Assembly (NCBI RefSeq): GCF_900103545.1
Contig: NZ_FNHH01000019.1
Coordinates: forward strand, 14,450-78,449
Direction: 5' to 3'
Origin: Daejeonella rubra
Lineage (GTDB): Bacteria > Bacteroidota > Bacteroidia > Sphingobacteriales > Sphingobacteriaceae
DNA length: 64,000 nucleotides
Shown: positions 25,150-34,052 of the stretch, in pieces
Numbering within the stretch: position 1 is the stretch's first letter
Layout: the number at the start of each line of letters is the position of its first letter
Program-made: the position numbers and the translations under genes
Notes under the pieces: generated by a model
The model's input: the letters and a program-made list of their open reading frames with translations, nothing else
Database searches by the model: none
Told to the model about the DNA's origin: nothing

Positions 25150-25992
25150 ATGATAGAGATCGGAAAGTTTAATGAATTAAGGTTTATCAAAAAGACTGAA
25201 GCAGGTCTTATCCTAACCGATGGCGAGAAAGAAGTTCTCCTACCTTATGTTCATGCTCCGGAAGATGCTCAAATTGGAGACAATCTTCATGTTTTCACCT
25301 ATATCCATAGTGATGGCAGATTAATGGCTACCACTGAAACGCCAATTGCACAGGTTGATGAGTTTGCATTATTAACTGTTGTTGATGTGAATGAACAGGG
25401 TGCTTTCCTGGACATGGGCATTGGAAAAGATGTTTTTGTGCCTGAGAGGGAGCAAAAGCGGCCCATGCAGATCGGACAGAAATATGTAGTTTATCTGTTT
25501 AATGATGAAAGAAGTGAACGTATCACTGCATCTTCCCGATTAGCCGAGTTTGTTGATCAGGATGAACATGATCTGGAGGAAGGAGATGAGGTAAGATTAC
25601 TGATCACAGAAGAAAGCGACCTTGGTTATACCGCAGTTATCAACCAGAGGTTTTTGGGGCTATTATATCATAATGAGGTTTTTGAAGATTTAAAAGCAGG
25701 TGACCAGAGAAGAGGGTTTATCAAGAAGATCAGAGAAGGCAATAAGATAGATCTTAGCCTTCAGGTAATTGGATTCAAGCATATACTCGATCTTAAAGAC
25801 AGTCTGATGATTGAACTTGAAGAAAACGGTGGATCAATATCACTGGGAGATAAAAGCTCACCGGAAGACATTTACAATCGTTTAAAGATCAGCAAAAAAG
25901 CATTCAAAAAAGCTGCCGGAAGCTTGTATAAGGAACGCCTGATTGAGATCTCAGATTTTGAGATCAAACTGGTGCCAAAAGTACGGGCATAG
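25150..25992 (+). CDS. S1-domain RNA-binding protein, CvfB/YitL-like
   Basis: From the ATG at 25150 the protein has 280 residues. It follows the CvfB layout: several S1-like OB folds (IGKFNELRFIKKTEAGLILTD; EFALLTVVDVNEQGAFLDMG; LGYTAVINQRFLGLLYHNEVFEDLKAGD) and a C-terminal winged-helix domain (SPEDIYNRLKISKKAFKKAAGSLYK). CvfB in Staphylococcus and YitL in Bacillus are RNA-binding proteins linked to virulence gene expression or translation; the role in Bacteroidota is not established. The start is chosen by the family N-terminus and the promoter box at 25121-25128. It is monocistronic as far as I can see. Confidence 0.88.
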   Translation: MIEIGKFNELRFIKKTEAGLILTDGEKEVLLPYVHAPEDAQIGDNLHVFTYIHSDGRLMATTETPIAQVDEFALLTVVDVNEQGAFLDMGIGKDVFVPEREQKRPMQIGQKYVVYLFNDERSERITASSRLAEFVDQDEHDLEEGDEVRLLITEESDLGYTAVINQRFLGLLYHNEVFEDLKAGDQRRGFIKKIREGNKIDLSLQVIGFKHILDLKDSLMIELEENGGSISLGDKSSPEDIYNRLKISKKAFKKAAGSLYKERLIEISDFEIKLVPKVRA

Positions 25993-26080
25993 GAGTCTTT
26001 GCCAGATATTTTTGCAATTCTGAATAAAAAAGGCTAATATTATTAATAGGTCTGCATTAAATATATCTTAAAAACGCCTA

Positions 26081-26674
26081 ATGAAAACAAACTTTTTATC
26101 CATTGCACTTTTAGGTCTGGGACTTACAAGTTCAGCACAAACCACTATTCCATCAAGCTCCGTACAGATTCAAACCGCACTTTTGGCGGCTCCGGTAGAC
26201 AAACGAGATGATGCAAGTGTTTATGGTTATAATGAAAAAGGTGATTTTATTTTACTGAGAAAAGGCAAAAATGAAATGATCTGCCTGGCCGATGACCCTA
26301 AGATCCCCGGATTAAATGCAGCTTGTTACCATAAAGACCTTGAACCATTCATGAAACGGGGTCGGGACTTAAAAATGGCTGGAAAAACTCCAAAAGAAAT
26401 TTCAGATATCAGAGATGCGGAAGCAAAAGCCGGAAAACTGAGAATGCCTAAACAACCAACAAGTTTATATGTTTATACAGCCAAGGCAGAGAATTTTGAT
26501 GCTCTGGCAGGAACTGTAAAGGATGGTTACCTCAGGTATGTGATCTACATCCCATATGCAACACCAGAAAGCACCGGATTGCCATTAAAGCCCAGCAGTC
26601 CTGGAATGCCATGGATCATGGATCCGGGAACTCATCGTGCACACATCATGATCAGTCCTCCGCAGAAAAACTAA
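26081..26674 (+). CDS. secreted protein of unknown function
   Basis: A 197-residue protein with a clear signal peptide (MKTNFLSIALLGLGLTSSAQ). The mature part begins TTIPSSSVQIQTALLAAPVDKRDDASVYGYNEKG and contains two cysteines (MICLADDP and NAACYHKD) that could form a disulfide, a lysine/aspartate-rich helix (ISDIRDAEAKAGKLRMP), and a proline-rich C-terminus with GMPWIMDPGTHRAHIMI. The His/Asp-rich end (DPGTHRAHI) looks conserved in style but I do not recognise the family. It stands 88 bp after the CvfB-like gene and may share its transcript. No function is proposed. Confidence 0.75.
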   Translation: MKTNFLSIALLGLGLTSSAQTTIPSSSVQIQTALLAAPVDKRDDASVYGYNEKGDFILLRKGKNEMICLADDPKIPGLNAACYHKDLEPFMKRGRDLKMAGKTPKEISDIRDAEAKAGKLRMPKQPTSLYVYTAKAENFDALAGTVKDGYLRYVIYIPYATPESTGLPLKPSSPGMPWIMDPGTHRAHIMISPPQKN

Positions 26675-26702
26675 AATTAATTCAGGTTAAGAATTTTATA
26701 GA

Positions 26703-27965
26703 TCAATGAATCTGGATTTCGGGTTCATCATCTGATTTGGATCTTCTATTCAAGAATGAATCCTTCTTCATTGTTCTGGCTGCCAATATCGCGCTGACCA
26801 GCATAAAAACAGCGCCAGCCAGGAAAGGAGCGCCTGCAAACTTAATACTTCCTTCAGGCCTTGTAAACCAGGCAAAAAGATTTGTCATTAACAGAGGACC
26901 GATGATTGAAGTAACACTCATCACACTTGTCAGGGCTCCCTGTAATTCACCCTGTTCATTTTTGGGAACATTACCTGAGATAATAGATTGTAAAGCAGGT
27001 CCTGCGATGCCACCAAGGCAATAAGGAACCAAAAAGACAAACATCATCCAGCCTTCGGTGGCAAAAGAAAACAATAAAAGTCCGAAGGCATACAAGCCTA
27101 ATCCTATATAGATACTCTTCTCTTCACCGAATTTCGGAGTGGTATAACGAATCAATCCGCCCTGAACTGAGGCAATAAGGATACCTATAAAGGTCAGGGA
27201 GAGGCCCATCAGCGAGTTACTCCATTGAAATTTTTCAATATTGACAAATGTCCAGGTGCTTTGTACTGCATGCCCCCCGATATATACCAGAAAAAAGGCT
27301 ACGATTAGACCACCAACACCCTTATATTTCTTTAACTGCATCAAAGAGCCCATCGGATTTGCCCTTTTCCATTCAAATGGCCTCCTGTGTTCCTTTGAAA
27401 GCGATTCAGGTAAAACAAAGTAGCCATAGATCATATTCACAAAAGTGAGTACCCCTGCGGCAATAAATGGAACTCTGGGCCCTAACTCACCTAATAATCC
27501 GCCCAAACCAGGACCAATGATAAACCCTAGTCCAAATGCAGCCCCAACCATACCAAAATTTTTGGAGCGTGTTTCGGGGGTACTGATATCAGCGATATAG
27601 GCGGTAGCCGTTGTAAAACTTGCACCGAAAACGCCAGCAATGATCCTTCCGATGAATAACCACCAGATAGTTGGTGCAAGAGAAAGGAAAATATAGTCAA
27701 TACCAAATCCAAAAAGGGATAACAGCAATACCGGACGACGGCCGTACTGATCACTCAAATTACCAATTACAGGTGCGAAAACAAACTGGGTTATGGCGTA
27801 GGCAAACGTTAAAAGTCCGCTCCATTGAGAGGCCGTACTCATATTCCCGCCAACTAATTCAGAGATCAACTGAGGAAATACCGGTATGATCAAACCAAGT
27901 CCGATGACATCAAGCAATAAGGTAAAAAAGATAAAACTGATGGCAGCTTTACGGGGTCCTGGCAT
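26703..27965 (-). CDS. MFS transporter, TCR/Tet family
   Basis: Twelve-helix drug:H+ antiporter-type permease of 420 residues. The first helix holds DVIGLGLIIPVFPQLI, and loop 2-3 the MFS motif A GNLSDQYGRRPVLL (about 67-80), both typical of the tetracycline-resistance (TetA) group; helix 5 has the antiporter-like GFIIGPGLGGLLG motif. Chromosomal members in Bacteroidota are usually general multidrug or metabolite exporters, so tetracycline transport is not implied. It is convergent with the secreted unknown protein; no regulator is adjacent. The 180-bp gap upstream shows no clear promoter box. Confidence 0.88.
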   Translation of the reverse strand: MPGPRKAAISFIFFTLLLDVIGLGLIIPVFPQLISELVGGNMSTASQWSGLLTFAYAITQFVFAPVIGNLSDQYGRRPVLLLSLFGFGIDYIFLSLAPTIWWLFIGRIIAGVFGASFTTATAYIADISTPETRSKNFGMVGAAFGLGFIIGPGLGGLLGELGPRVPFIAAGVLTFVNMIYGYFVLPESLSKEHRRPFEWKRANPMGSLMQLKKYKGVGGLIVAFFLVYIGGHAVQSTWTFVNIEKFQWSNSLMGLSLTFIGILIASVQGGLIRYTTPKFGEEKSIYIGLGLYAFGLLLFSFATEGWMMFVFLVPYCLGGIAGPALQSIISGNVPKNEQGELQGALTSVMSVTSIIGPLLMTNLFAWFTRPEGSIKFAGAPFLAGAVFMLVSAILAARTMKKDSFLNRRSKSDDEPEIQIH

Positions 27966-28145
27966 AAATATTCTGATGAGAAATTGAGTCGCTGAAATTA
28001 GTCATTATTTTGGAAAATGCTGGTTTTATAAGCCAAAGCAGATGCTTACGAGGAGCACCATCCAATATTTTACATAGGTTCTCCAATTAAGGGCTAAACA
28101 AATAAGACAATACGAACTGTTGAACGACCCTAATTATTTTAATAC

Positions 28146-28607
28146 TTATCCTTCAAAATGATACAGGAATACAACCTCGCCTTTAAATGCAGGTTTGCTC
28201 TGGCCTATTATTTCGAGTTCTGCACCAATCGTAGCCTTAGTCACTCCCCGCAGATTGGCAATTGAAACAAGTTTAGCTTTTAACCTTACATCGTTGTTCA
28301 CAATAACAGGCTGTCCGAATCTTAGATTTTCAATACCGTAATTGATCTCCATTTTTAGATTTTGAACATCAACAATTTGCTTCCACAAATAAGGAATAAG
28401 CGAAAGTGTAAGATAACCATGCGCGATTGTTGCCTTAAATGGTCCTTCATTTTCAGCTCGCTCCGGATCAGTATGGATCCATTGATGATCCAGAGTTGCA
28501 TCAGCAAACTTCATGATCTGTTCCTGTGTAATTTTGTGCAGTTCGGAAACACCAAGCTCTTTACCCAAAAAAGATTCGAATTCATTAAAATTTCTAATTA
28601 CCAGCAT
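28146..28607 (-). CDS. MaoC-like hot-dog-fold dehydratase
   Basis: From the ATG at 28607 (MLVIRNFNEFESFLGKELG) it has 153 residues, the usual size of single-domain MaoC/(R)-specific enoyl-CoA hydratases. The hydratase-2 motif is visible: KFADATLDHQWIHTDPERA, with the catalytic Asp and His, then FKATIAHGYLTLSL with the conserved Gly. It would hydrate trans-2-enoyl-CoA to (R)-3-hydroxyacyl-CoA or act on a related thioester. It is divergent from the DUF3810 gene with a 109-bp gap. The longer frame to 28646 is not needed. Confidence 0.88.
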   Translation of the reverse strand: MLVIRNFNEFESFLGKELGVSELHKITQEQIMKFADATLDHQWIHTDPERAENEGPFKATIAHGYLTLSLIPYLWKQIVDVQNLKMEINYGIENLRFGQPVIVNNDVRLKAKLVSIANLRGVTKATIGAELEIIGQSKPAFKGEVVFLYHFEG

Positions 28608-28716
28608 AGTCTCCTGAGATTGTTTAAACTTTGTGTGAAAGAGCAATATAAAATCAAATTTATATTTAAATTAATGAATTTGAATTTCTTTGCGTTAAAT
28701 AGAGTTTATTAGATAC

Positions 28717-29814
28717 ATGAAAAATATCCGGGCATATTCCTCAACAAAGAAAAGACTGATTTGGGTAGTTTTTATGTTTGTACTGATTTTTTTACTATTC
28801 CGACTAAAAAACTATCCTGCGATCGTTGAAGAGTATTACTCACAAGCAATTTTTCCATTCATTCGGTCAGGCCTGCAGCTGATCTTCAATCGTATACCAT
28901 TTAGCATAGGCGATATTTTTTACTTACTGCTCACACTTTTTATAGCAGTCAGCATTATCCGGATCATCAGGAAAGGCTTCTTTCAGAAAAAGGCTAAAGA
29001 AGCGGTTCATTTACTTCTTGGTCTTGTGCTTGCTCTGCAAGTATGCACTTTGGTATTTTACCTGTTCTGGGGCCTCAATTACTTCAGAACAGAGGCATTT
29101 GAAAGGCTTGATCTTACAGAATCTGACTATTCTGCTGCAGAACTCATAGCAGTTGGTTCCATGCTCATTGACTCTGTCAACTATAGCCGCGCTGAAGTTC
29201 GATCAGAAGATCTCGCTCAATCAAATGATAGCATTTTCAAATCAGCATCCCAGGCAATTCAAAATTTCGGAGCCTCAGAACCTGTAGCTAAGCCTTCCTT
29301 ATCAGGACCAATTTTAAGTTATCTTGGTACAGCGGGGTATTATAACCCATTTACAGGAGAAGCCCAGATAAACGCTCTGATGCCGGTCTATTTAAGACCA
29401 TTTGTAGCTTGTCATGAAATGGCTCATCAAAATGGATTTGGAGCAGAAAATGAGGCCAATTTTGTCGGGTTTATTTCTGGAATTAACTCAAATAACAGGC
29501 TCCTTAAGTATTCATCCTACTATCTTGCAACGCAGGAATTCCTTACTGCCATTTGGACTACCGATAGTATGGCATTTAAGACTTTAAAAAGCAGGATCTC
29601 CCCAAAGGTTTTAACTGATCTTAAATCGGAGAACGAGTACTGGAAATCCTATCGCGGAGCTACATCAAAGCTTAGCAGCATCTTCTATGATAACTATCTG
29701 AAAGCAAATAATCAACCCGACGGCTTAAGAACATACAACAAAATGATCAGGCTAAGTATGGCCTATTACAAAAAAAAGGGGCTGATTAAAGCCCCTGTAA
29801 ATTTATCGCCCTAA
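28717..29814 (+). CDS. DUF3810 membrane protein with HExxH motif
   Basis: A 365-residue protein with three predicted membrane helices (about residues 13-30, 62-84 and 97-119), followed by a soluble domain. The soluble part contains CHEMAHQNGFGAENEANFVGF: a HEMAH zinc motif (His233, Glu234, His237) and a downstream Glu in GAENEAN that would complete a gluzincin-like site. TAGYYNPFTGEAQIN precedes it. This suggests a membrane-bound zinc peptidase; the family has no assigned substrate that I know. Its 3' end overlaps the converging Gfo/Idh/MocA lipoprotein gene by 12 bp. Confidence 0.85.
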   Translation: MKNIRAYSSTKKRLIWVVFMFVLIFLLFRLKNYPAIVEEYYSQAIFPFIRSGLQLIFNRIPFSIGDIFYLLLTLFIAVSIIRIIRKGFFQKKAKEAVHLLLGLVLALQVCTLVFYLFWGLNYFRTEAFERLDLTESDYSAAELIAVGSMLIDSVNYSRAEVRSEDLAQSNDSIFKSASQAIQNFGASEPVAKPSLSGPILSYLGTAGYYNPFTGEAQINALMPVYLRPFVACHEMAHQNGFGAENEANFVGFISGINSNNRLLKYSSYYLATQEFLTAIWTTDSMAFKTLKSRISPKVLTDLKSENEYWKSYRGATSKLSSIFYDNYLKANNQPDGLRTYNKMIRLSMAYYKKKGLIKAPVNLSP

Positions 29815-31203
29815 GGCCACTTCGCGTGCCTTTGTTGTTGTGTAATACTTTGCGATCATATTTGGCACCTCCCATGCAGGAAGTCCTCCTTTTTTCAGAT
29901 ACTCAAGATACTTTTTAGTTACCTGAGCAAAATGATCTTCATGGCTAACTTTATAGGTATCAGGAATAATTACTTCCCAGCCATTGGCAATCTTCTTTAG
30001 TTCAACACCAGGATATTTTATATTCAGCTGTTTCAGATCGGCCATGATTGCCTTTTCAAAAGCTTTAAGATCTGTTTTCGCTACCGGCTCAATATATAAG
30101 GCTGGTTTAAAATTCTGCTCTTTACCCTGCTTGATAACTACGCTGGCATTGGTCCCCCACATCACAGAAAAATGGGTATCTCCTGTTCCTTCCGGTGCCT
30201 GAAAATCCCAGGTTACAGATATTTTAGCATGAATACCTTTCAGACGGTAGTTTATTTCGCCATTGGAATAAGAATTCAAAATCCCATTCTTCACATCTGC
30301 TTTCAAATATTCAGGGTATTCTTTCTTCTGGGTTACTTTTTCAAATTGTTCAGCATTGATACTGGTTGCCCATCTTTTTGCAGATACAATTTCTATATCC
30401 TTTTTATAATCCAGGATCTGATCCGGGAAGCACTCCCATTGAACCAGATCAACAAGATGGGTGGTTATATCAGTGATACCTTCACCCTGTTGTTTAACAT
30501 CAAAGAACCATGCCGGTCTGACAAGTGGTTTCCCGGAAACATTTTTAAAGAAATGATGCACACTAACTTTGGTCACTGAAGGATTTTCAGTTGTACCTTT
30601 CTCAAGCTGACCGAATGCCGGAAGATGGGCAAACTCCTTTTGAAGCATGCTATTGATCTCATACCTTTCTGTCATGATATCATACAGAAGTACTTTATTC
30701 TTTTCTGCAGATTCAAATGCCTTTACCAGCATGTTAAATCCATCCAGATCAATCGCCATCGGCTTATCTGCAAGAACATTCAGTCCCGATTCAACAGATC
30801 TGCGGATATAATCAGTTTTCATTTTATTATTACCGGCGATCACAACCACATTCCCTGCTTTTTCAGCGAACATTTTATCAAGGTAATCCGGACCCGTATA
30901 AACTTTTTCTTTCCAGGCAGTAGGATTCTCATCACGCGTATTATAGCTGTCGATGAGGCTCAAATGCGACTTTACTTCCTGACCATCAGGTGCATAAACA
31001 TGAACTACCGAATCAACATCCTCATACATGGATTTCTGAACCAGAGCGGAATGAAAATGACCGGGATCGAGCGTGATCAGCTGCAATTTATCATCAGTTT
31101 TTTCCTTCGGTTTATCTGGATTCGTAGAACAGCCTGCTGCAATGATCATCATGCAATTAATTAATAGAATGTGTTTAAGATTTTTAAGATCAGTTCTTAT
31201 CAT
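29803..31203 (-). CDS. Gfo/Idh/MocA-type oxidoreductase lipoprotein
   Basis: A 466-residue exported lipoprotein (lipobox IIAAGCS, Cys25). The N-terminal Rossmann-type part (VVVIAGNNKMKTDYIRRSVESGLNVLADKPMAIDL) carries the DKP motif equivalent to the EKP of Gfo/Idh/MocA dehydrogenases, and VRPAWFFDVKQQGEGITDITTHLVDLVQW corresponds to the catalytic-domain region. The C-terminal part matches the 'putative oxidoreductase C-terminal domain' seen in Bacteroidota. A periplasmic NAD(P)-fold protein is odd unless it carries tightly bound cofactor, as in glucose-fructose oxidoreductase. It lies 2 bp after an ACS-family permease gene, so the two form an operon. Confidence 0.85.
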   Translation of the reverse strand: MIRTDLKNLKHILLINCMMIIAAGCSTNPDKPKEKTDDKLQLITLDPGHFHSALVQKSMYEDVDSVVHVYAPDGQEVKSHLSLIDSYNTRDENPTAWKEKVYTGPDYLDKMFAEKAGNVVVIAGNNKMKTDYIRRSVESGLNVLADKPMAIDLDGFNMLVKAFESAEKNKVLLYDIMTERYEINSMLQKEFAHLPAFGQLEKGTTENPSVTKVSVHHFFKNVSGKPLVRPAWFFDVKQQGEGITDITTHLVDLVQWECFPDQILDYKKDIEIVSAKRWATSINAEQFEKVTQKKEYPEYLKADVKNGILNSYSNGEINYRLKGIHAKISVTWDFQAPEGTGDTHFSVMWGTNASVVIKQGKEQNFKPALYIEPVAKTDLKAFEKAIMADLKQLNIKYPGVELKKIANGWEVIIPDTYKVSHEDHFAQVTKKYLEYLKKGGLPAWEVPNMIAKYYTTTKAREVALGR

Positions 31204-31205
31204 AA

Positions 31206-32480
31206 TTAAATTATTTTCTCAAGTGTTATAGATTTTAATTTAGGAGATAGTATTTGTATTCCTGTAAATGCGATCAGATAAGCACATCCTGCAAACAGGA
31301 ACAATGAAACATAGCTTCCTGTAGTTTGAAGCAGGAAGCCGCCAATTGTAGCAGCGAACATACCGCCAACAGCACCCAGCATACTTCCTATTCCTACCAC
31401 GGAACCAACAACCTGCCTTGGAAACATGTCTGTTGTCAGGGTAAACAAGTTTGCAGACCATGCCGAGTGAGCAGCCAAAGCCAGGCCGATCAATCCAACA
31501 GAAACCCAAATTTCTGTTGCTTCAGCAGCAAAATAAACAGGAACCACGCATAATGCAGAAACAAGCATAGTAGTTTTACGACTCTTATTTATGGACCAGC
31601 CATGCTTGATCAGTGCGGATGAAGCCCATCCGCCAAGAATACTGCCCAGATCAGACATCAGGTATATTACCATCAGTACCGGGCCTATTTTATCAATTCC
31701 AATATCATAATTCGTGTAAAAAAACTTAGGTAAAAAGAACAGAAAAAATGAAAATATGGGATGGGTCATGAATGCTCCGAATGCAAAAGCCCAGGTTTGC
31801 CTGTATCTCAATAGCTGGAGCCAGGGAATTTTAATCTCAGGCTCAACAGGGTCACTTGTTATGTATTCCAGTTCTTCTTTACTTAAACCTGGATGATCTT
31901 TTGGAGACTTATAGATCCGCATCCAGAATAGTATCCAGATAAAGCCAATTGCACCAGTAATAATAAAGGTCATTTGCCACCCATAATGAATAGCAATAAA
32001 AGGAACAGTTAGCGGAGCTATGATGGCTCCAATACTTGCACCGGATACAAAAATCCCGGTCGCAAGGGCTCTTTCTTTTCTGGGAAACCATTCAGAAACT
32101 GCCTTCAAGGCAGAAGGAAAGTTGCCGGCCTCTCCTAAGCCCAACAGAAAACGAACACCAGCAAAGCCAAACAAGGAACTGACCAGTGCGTGCATCATTG
32201 TTGCAGTACTCCAGAATCCAATAGCGATCATAGAACCCAAACGAGTGCCTATCTTATCCAGGAGATGCCCCATGAAAAGAAATCCAATTGCATAAGCAGC
32301 CTGGAAAGAGGAGACAATAAACCCGTACTGAGAATCGGTCCAGCTGAATTCTTTTTGAAGCTGTGGCGCCAGGATTCCGAGCACCTGACGATCAACAAAG
32401 TTAATTGTTGTGGCCAGAAACAACATGGCGCAGATCTTCCAGCGATACATACCAATTCCCGATGTTGGAGTTTTAATCAT
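31206..32480 (-). CDS. MFS permease, ACS family (hexuronate transporter-like)
   Basis: Anion:cation symporter family permease of 424 residues with twelve predicted helices. The first helix has the family signature TTINFVDRQVLGILAPQLQKEF, and loop 2-3 is GHLLDKIGTRLG. GLGEAGNFPSALKAVSEWFPRKERALATGIF is the conserved block of the ExuT/GudP group. Likely substrates are hexuronates or related sugar acids; not determined. It heads a two-gene unit with the Gfo/Idh/MocA lipoprotein, downstream of a strong terminator. A paralogue lies at 36460-37794. Confidence 0.9.
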   Translation of the reverse strand: MIKTPTSGIGMYRWKICAMLFLATTINFVDRQVLGILAPQLQKEFSWTDSQYGFIVSSFQAAYAIGFLFMGHLLDKIGTRLGSMIAIGFWSTATMMHALVSSLFGFAGVRFLLGLGEAGNFPSALKAVSEWFPRKERALATGIFVSGASIGAIIAPLTVPFIAIHYGWQMTFIITGAIGFIWILFWMRIYKSPKDHPGLSKEELEYITSDPVEPEIKIPWLQLLRYRQTWAFAFGAFMTHPIFSFFLFFLPKFFYTNYDIGIDKIGPVLMVIYLMSDLGSILGGWASSALIKHGWSINKSRKTTMLVSALCVVPVYFAAEATEIWVSVGLIGLALAAHSAWSANLFTLTTDMFPRQVVGSVVGIGSMLGAVGGMFAATIGGFLLQTTGSYVSLFLFAGCAYLIAFTGIQILSPKLKSITLEKII

Positions 32481-32603
32481 TACTTCCTCAAATTAATTTA
32501 AAGATCATTGTCTATTCTCTCTGAAAGCAGATATTTTACAGGAGTCACAATAATAAAGGAGGAAATAAAACCTTTCATTTTCAAACGAACGGAAAATTTA
32601 AAA

Positions 32604-32636
32604 AAATAGAACCTTATTAACAATAAGGTTCTATTT
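32604..32636 (-). terminator. strong terminator after the Tat-signal oxidoreductase gene
   Basis: AAATAGAACCTTATT pairs perfectly with AATAAGGTTCTATTT (15 bp) around a three-base loop. On the minus strand a T-run follows. It ends the unit running from uxaC and separates it from the downstream permease gene. Confidence 0.88.
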
Positions 32637-32645
32637 GAGTATATC

Positions 32646-33995
32646 TTAAACTTTAGGCTCCCAACCTTTTTGGTAATCTCTTGTCCATAGTTTCATAGCA
32701 GCAGGATCATTTTTAATATGACCATTACCAGGGTCTATATTCAACGTTTTCCCTGTACGTTGAGCAATATTTCCAAGCTGGCATAAAAGTGTACTCCTAT
32801 GGCCACCATGTATATCTGAAGCCAATGGCGTTCCGCTCTTTATCGCGCTAAAAAAGTTCTGAAGATGATAAGCATCCAGCTGTTGTGAAGGGCTGGTCAG
32901 GTTAGTTGCATCAACCTTGGTCTCATTCTTAGCTTCCTTAATGATATTATTCTTAAGGTCATAAGCTTTATATGCATTACCGCCACCGATCACCATAGTA
33001 CCATTTTCACCATAGAAGATCACTCCTACAGTACTTCCCTCTATCGGGAATGGATTACAACTTCGACCCTCCCATGAAATTGTTGATTTATTGGCGAATT
33101 CTATGCTAATATTTTGTGTATCAGGCGCTTCCCAATCATCCTGATATCTGTATCTGCCACCGGCAGAGGTTACTTTTGTCGGGAAGTCAACCTGCAGGCC
33201 CCAGCGGGCAAGATCGATCATATGCGTACCATTATTCAAAGCCTCACCTGTTCCCCAGTGCCAGAACCAATGCCAGTTATAATGGATCAGGTTATCTTTC
33301 AACTCCCTGCGTGGTGCAGGTCCCTGCCAAAGATCGTAGTCAAGCCATTCAGGTACCGGAATGGTCTTACCTACCCCTATTGAAGGTCTGTTATTAGTAT
33401 ACCAGGTTTTTGCATAATACGGACGGCCAATAATTCCGCCATGTAATTCAGCGATTCCGGCAGCTACATTTGGCCATGAACGACGCTGATTACCCATTTG
33501 AATGATATTTTTATATTTATTAGCCGCAGCAATTAGCAGTTCTCCTTCATGTGGGTTATGACTGCATGGCTTTTCAAGATAGACATGTTTTCCAGCAGCA
33601 GAAGCCAGTAAAGCAGCAGGAGCATGCCAATGATCCGGAGCGGCAACTACTAAAGCATCCAATTGCTTATCTTCAAGTGCCTTTCTGAAGTCAGGCTGTG
33701 CCTTAGGAGTACTGTCCTGTATTTTGGCAACTGTGCCGATACATTTTTCAGCAGCTCTTTTATCAACATCACAGATGTAACGGACCTCACAATTCTTTTG
33801 AGCGGCAAAATTAGATGCAAGTGCCAGACCACGACTGTTTACACCCATCATTGCAACCTGAATTCGCTCATTTGCTCCAAGAATGCGGGCATAACTTTTA
33901 GCGCTAAAACCTGGCAAAACACCTCCGAAGGAAAGTGCGGCAGCCCCGGTTACTGTCTTTTTAATAAAATCTCTGCGGGTATCTGAATTTTTCAT
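32646..33995 (-). CDS. Tat-exported Gfo/Idh/MocA family oxidoreductase (1)
   Basis: A 449-residue protein with a twin-arginine signal (TRRDFIKKTVTGAAALSFGG). Rossmann start is IQVAMMGVNSRGLALASNFA; the sugar-binding EKP motif is in VYLEKPCSHNPHEGELL. The C-terminal half has WHWFWHWGTGEALNNGTHMIDLARWGL, with the Asn-Gly-x-His catalytic-type block. Export in folded form would carry its nucleotide cofactor to the periplasm. Such proteins occur in Bacteroidota near genes for 3-keto-glycoside and sugar modification. It is the last of three consecutive Tat-type paralogues downstream of uxaC and is followed by a strong terminator. Confidence 0.9.
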   Translation of the reverse strand: MKNSDTRRDFIKKTVTGAAALSFGGVLPGFSAKSYARILGANERIQVAMMGVNSRGLALASNFAAQKNCEVRYICDVDKRAAEKCIGTVAKIQDSTPKAQPDFRKALEDKQLDALVVAAPDHWHAPAALLASAAGKHVYLEKPCSHNPHEGELLIAAANKYKNIIQMGNQRRSWPNVAAGIAELHGGIIGRPYYAKTWYTNNRPSIGVGKTIPVPEWLDYDLWQGPAPRRELKDNLIHYNWHWFWHWGTGEALNNGTHMIDLARWGLQVDFPTKVTSAGGRYRYQDDWEAPDTQNISIEFANKSTISWEGRSCNPFPIEGSTVGVIFYGENGTMVIGGGNAYKAYDLKNNIIKEAKNETKVDATNLTSPSQQLDAYHLQNFFSAIKSGTPLASDIHGGHRSTLLCQLGNIAQRTGKTLNIDPGNGHIKNDPAAMKLWTRDYQKGWEPKV

Positions 33996-34052
33996 ATTTA
34001 TCAGTTTTCGGACCTGAAAGCCCCTTTATAAATTATTTTTTAATAGGTATGA

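Noticed and set aside
26703..27965. Tetracycline resistance gene
   Set aside because: The TetA-like motifs define the wider TCR/drug-antiporter group; there is no adjacent TetR operator pair or mobile element, so a specific resistance role is not supported.
30172..31164. Long plus-strand open frames (up to 179 codons) opposite the Gfo/Idh/MocA lipoprotein gene
   Set aside because: They are rich in Phe, His, Ile and Cys with no family pattern, and lie antisense to a convincing gene. They are shadows of its codon use.
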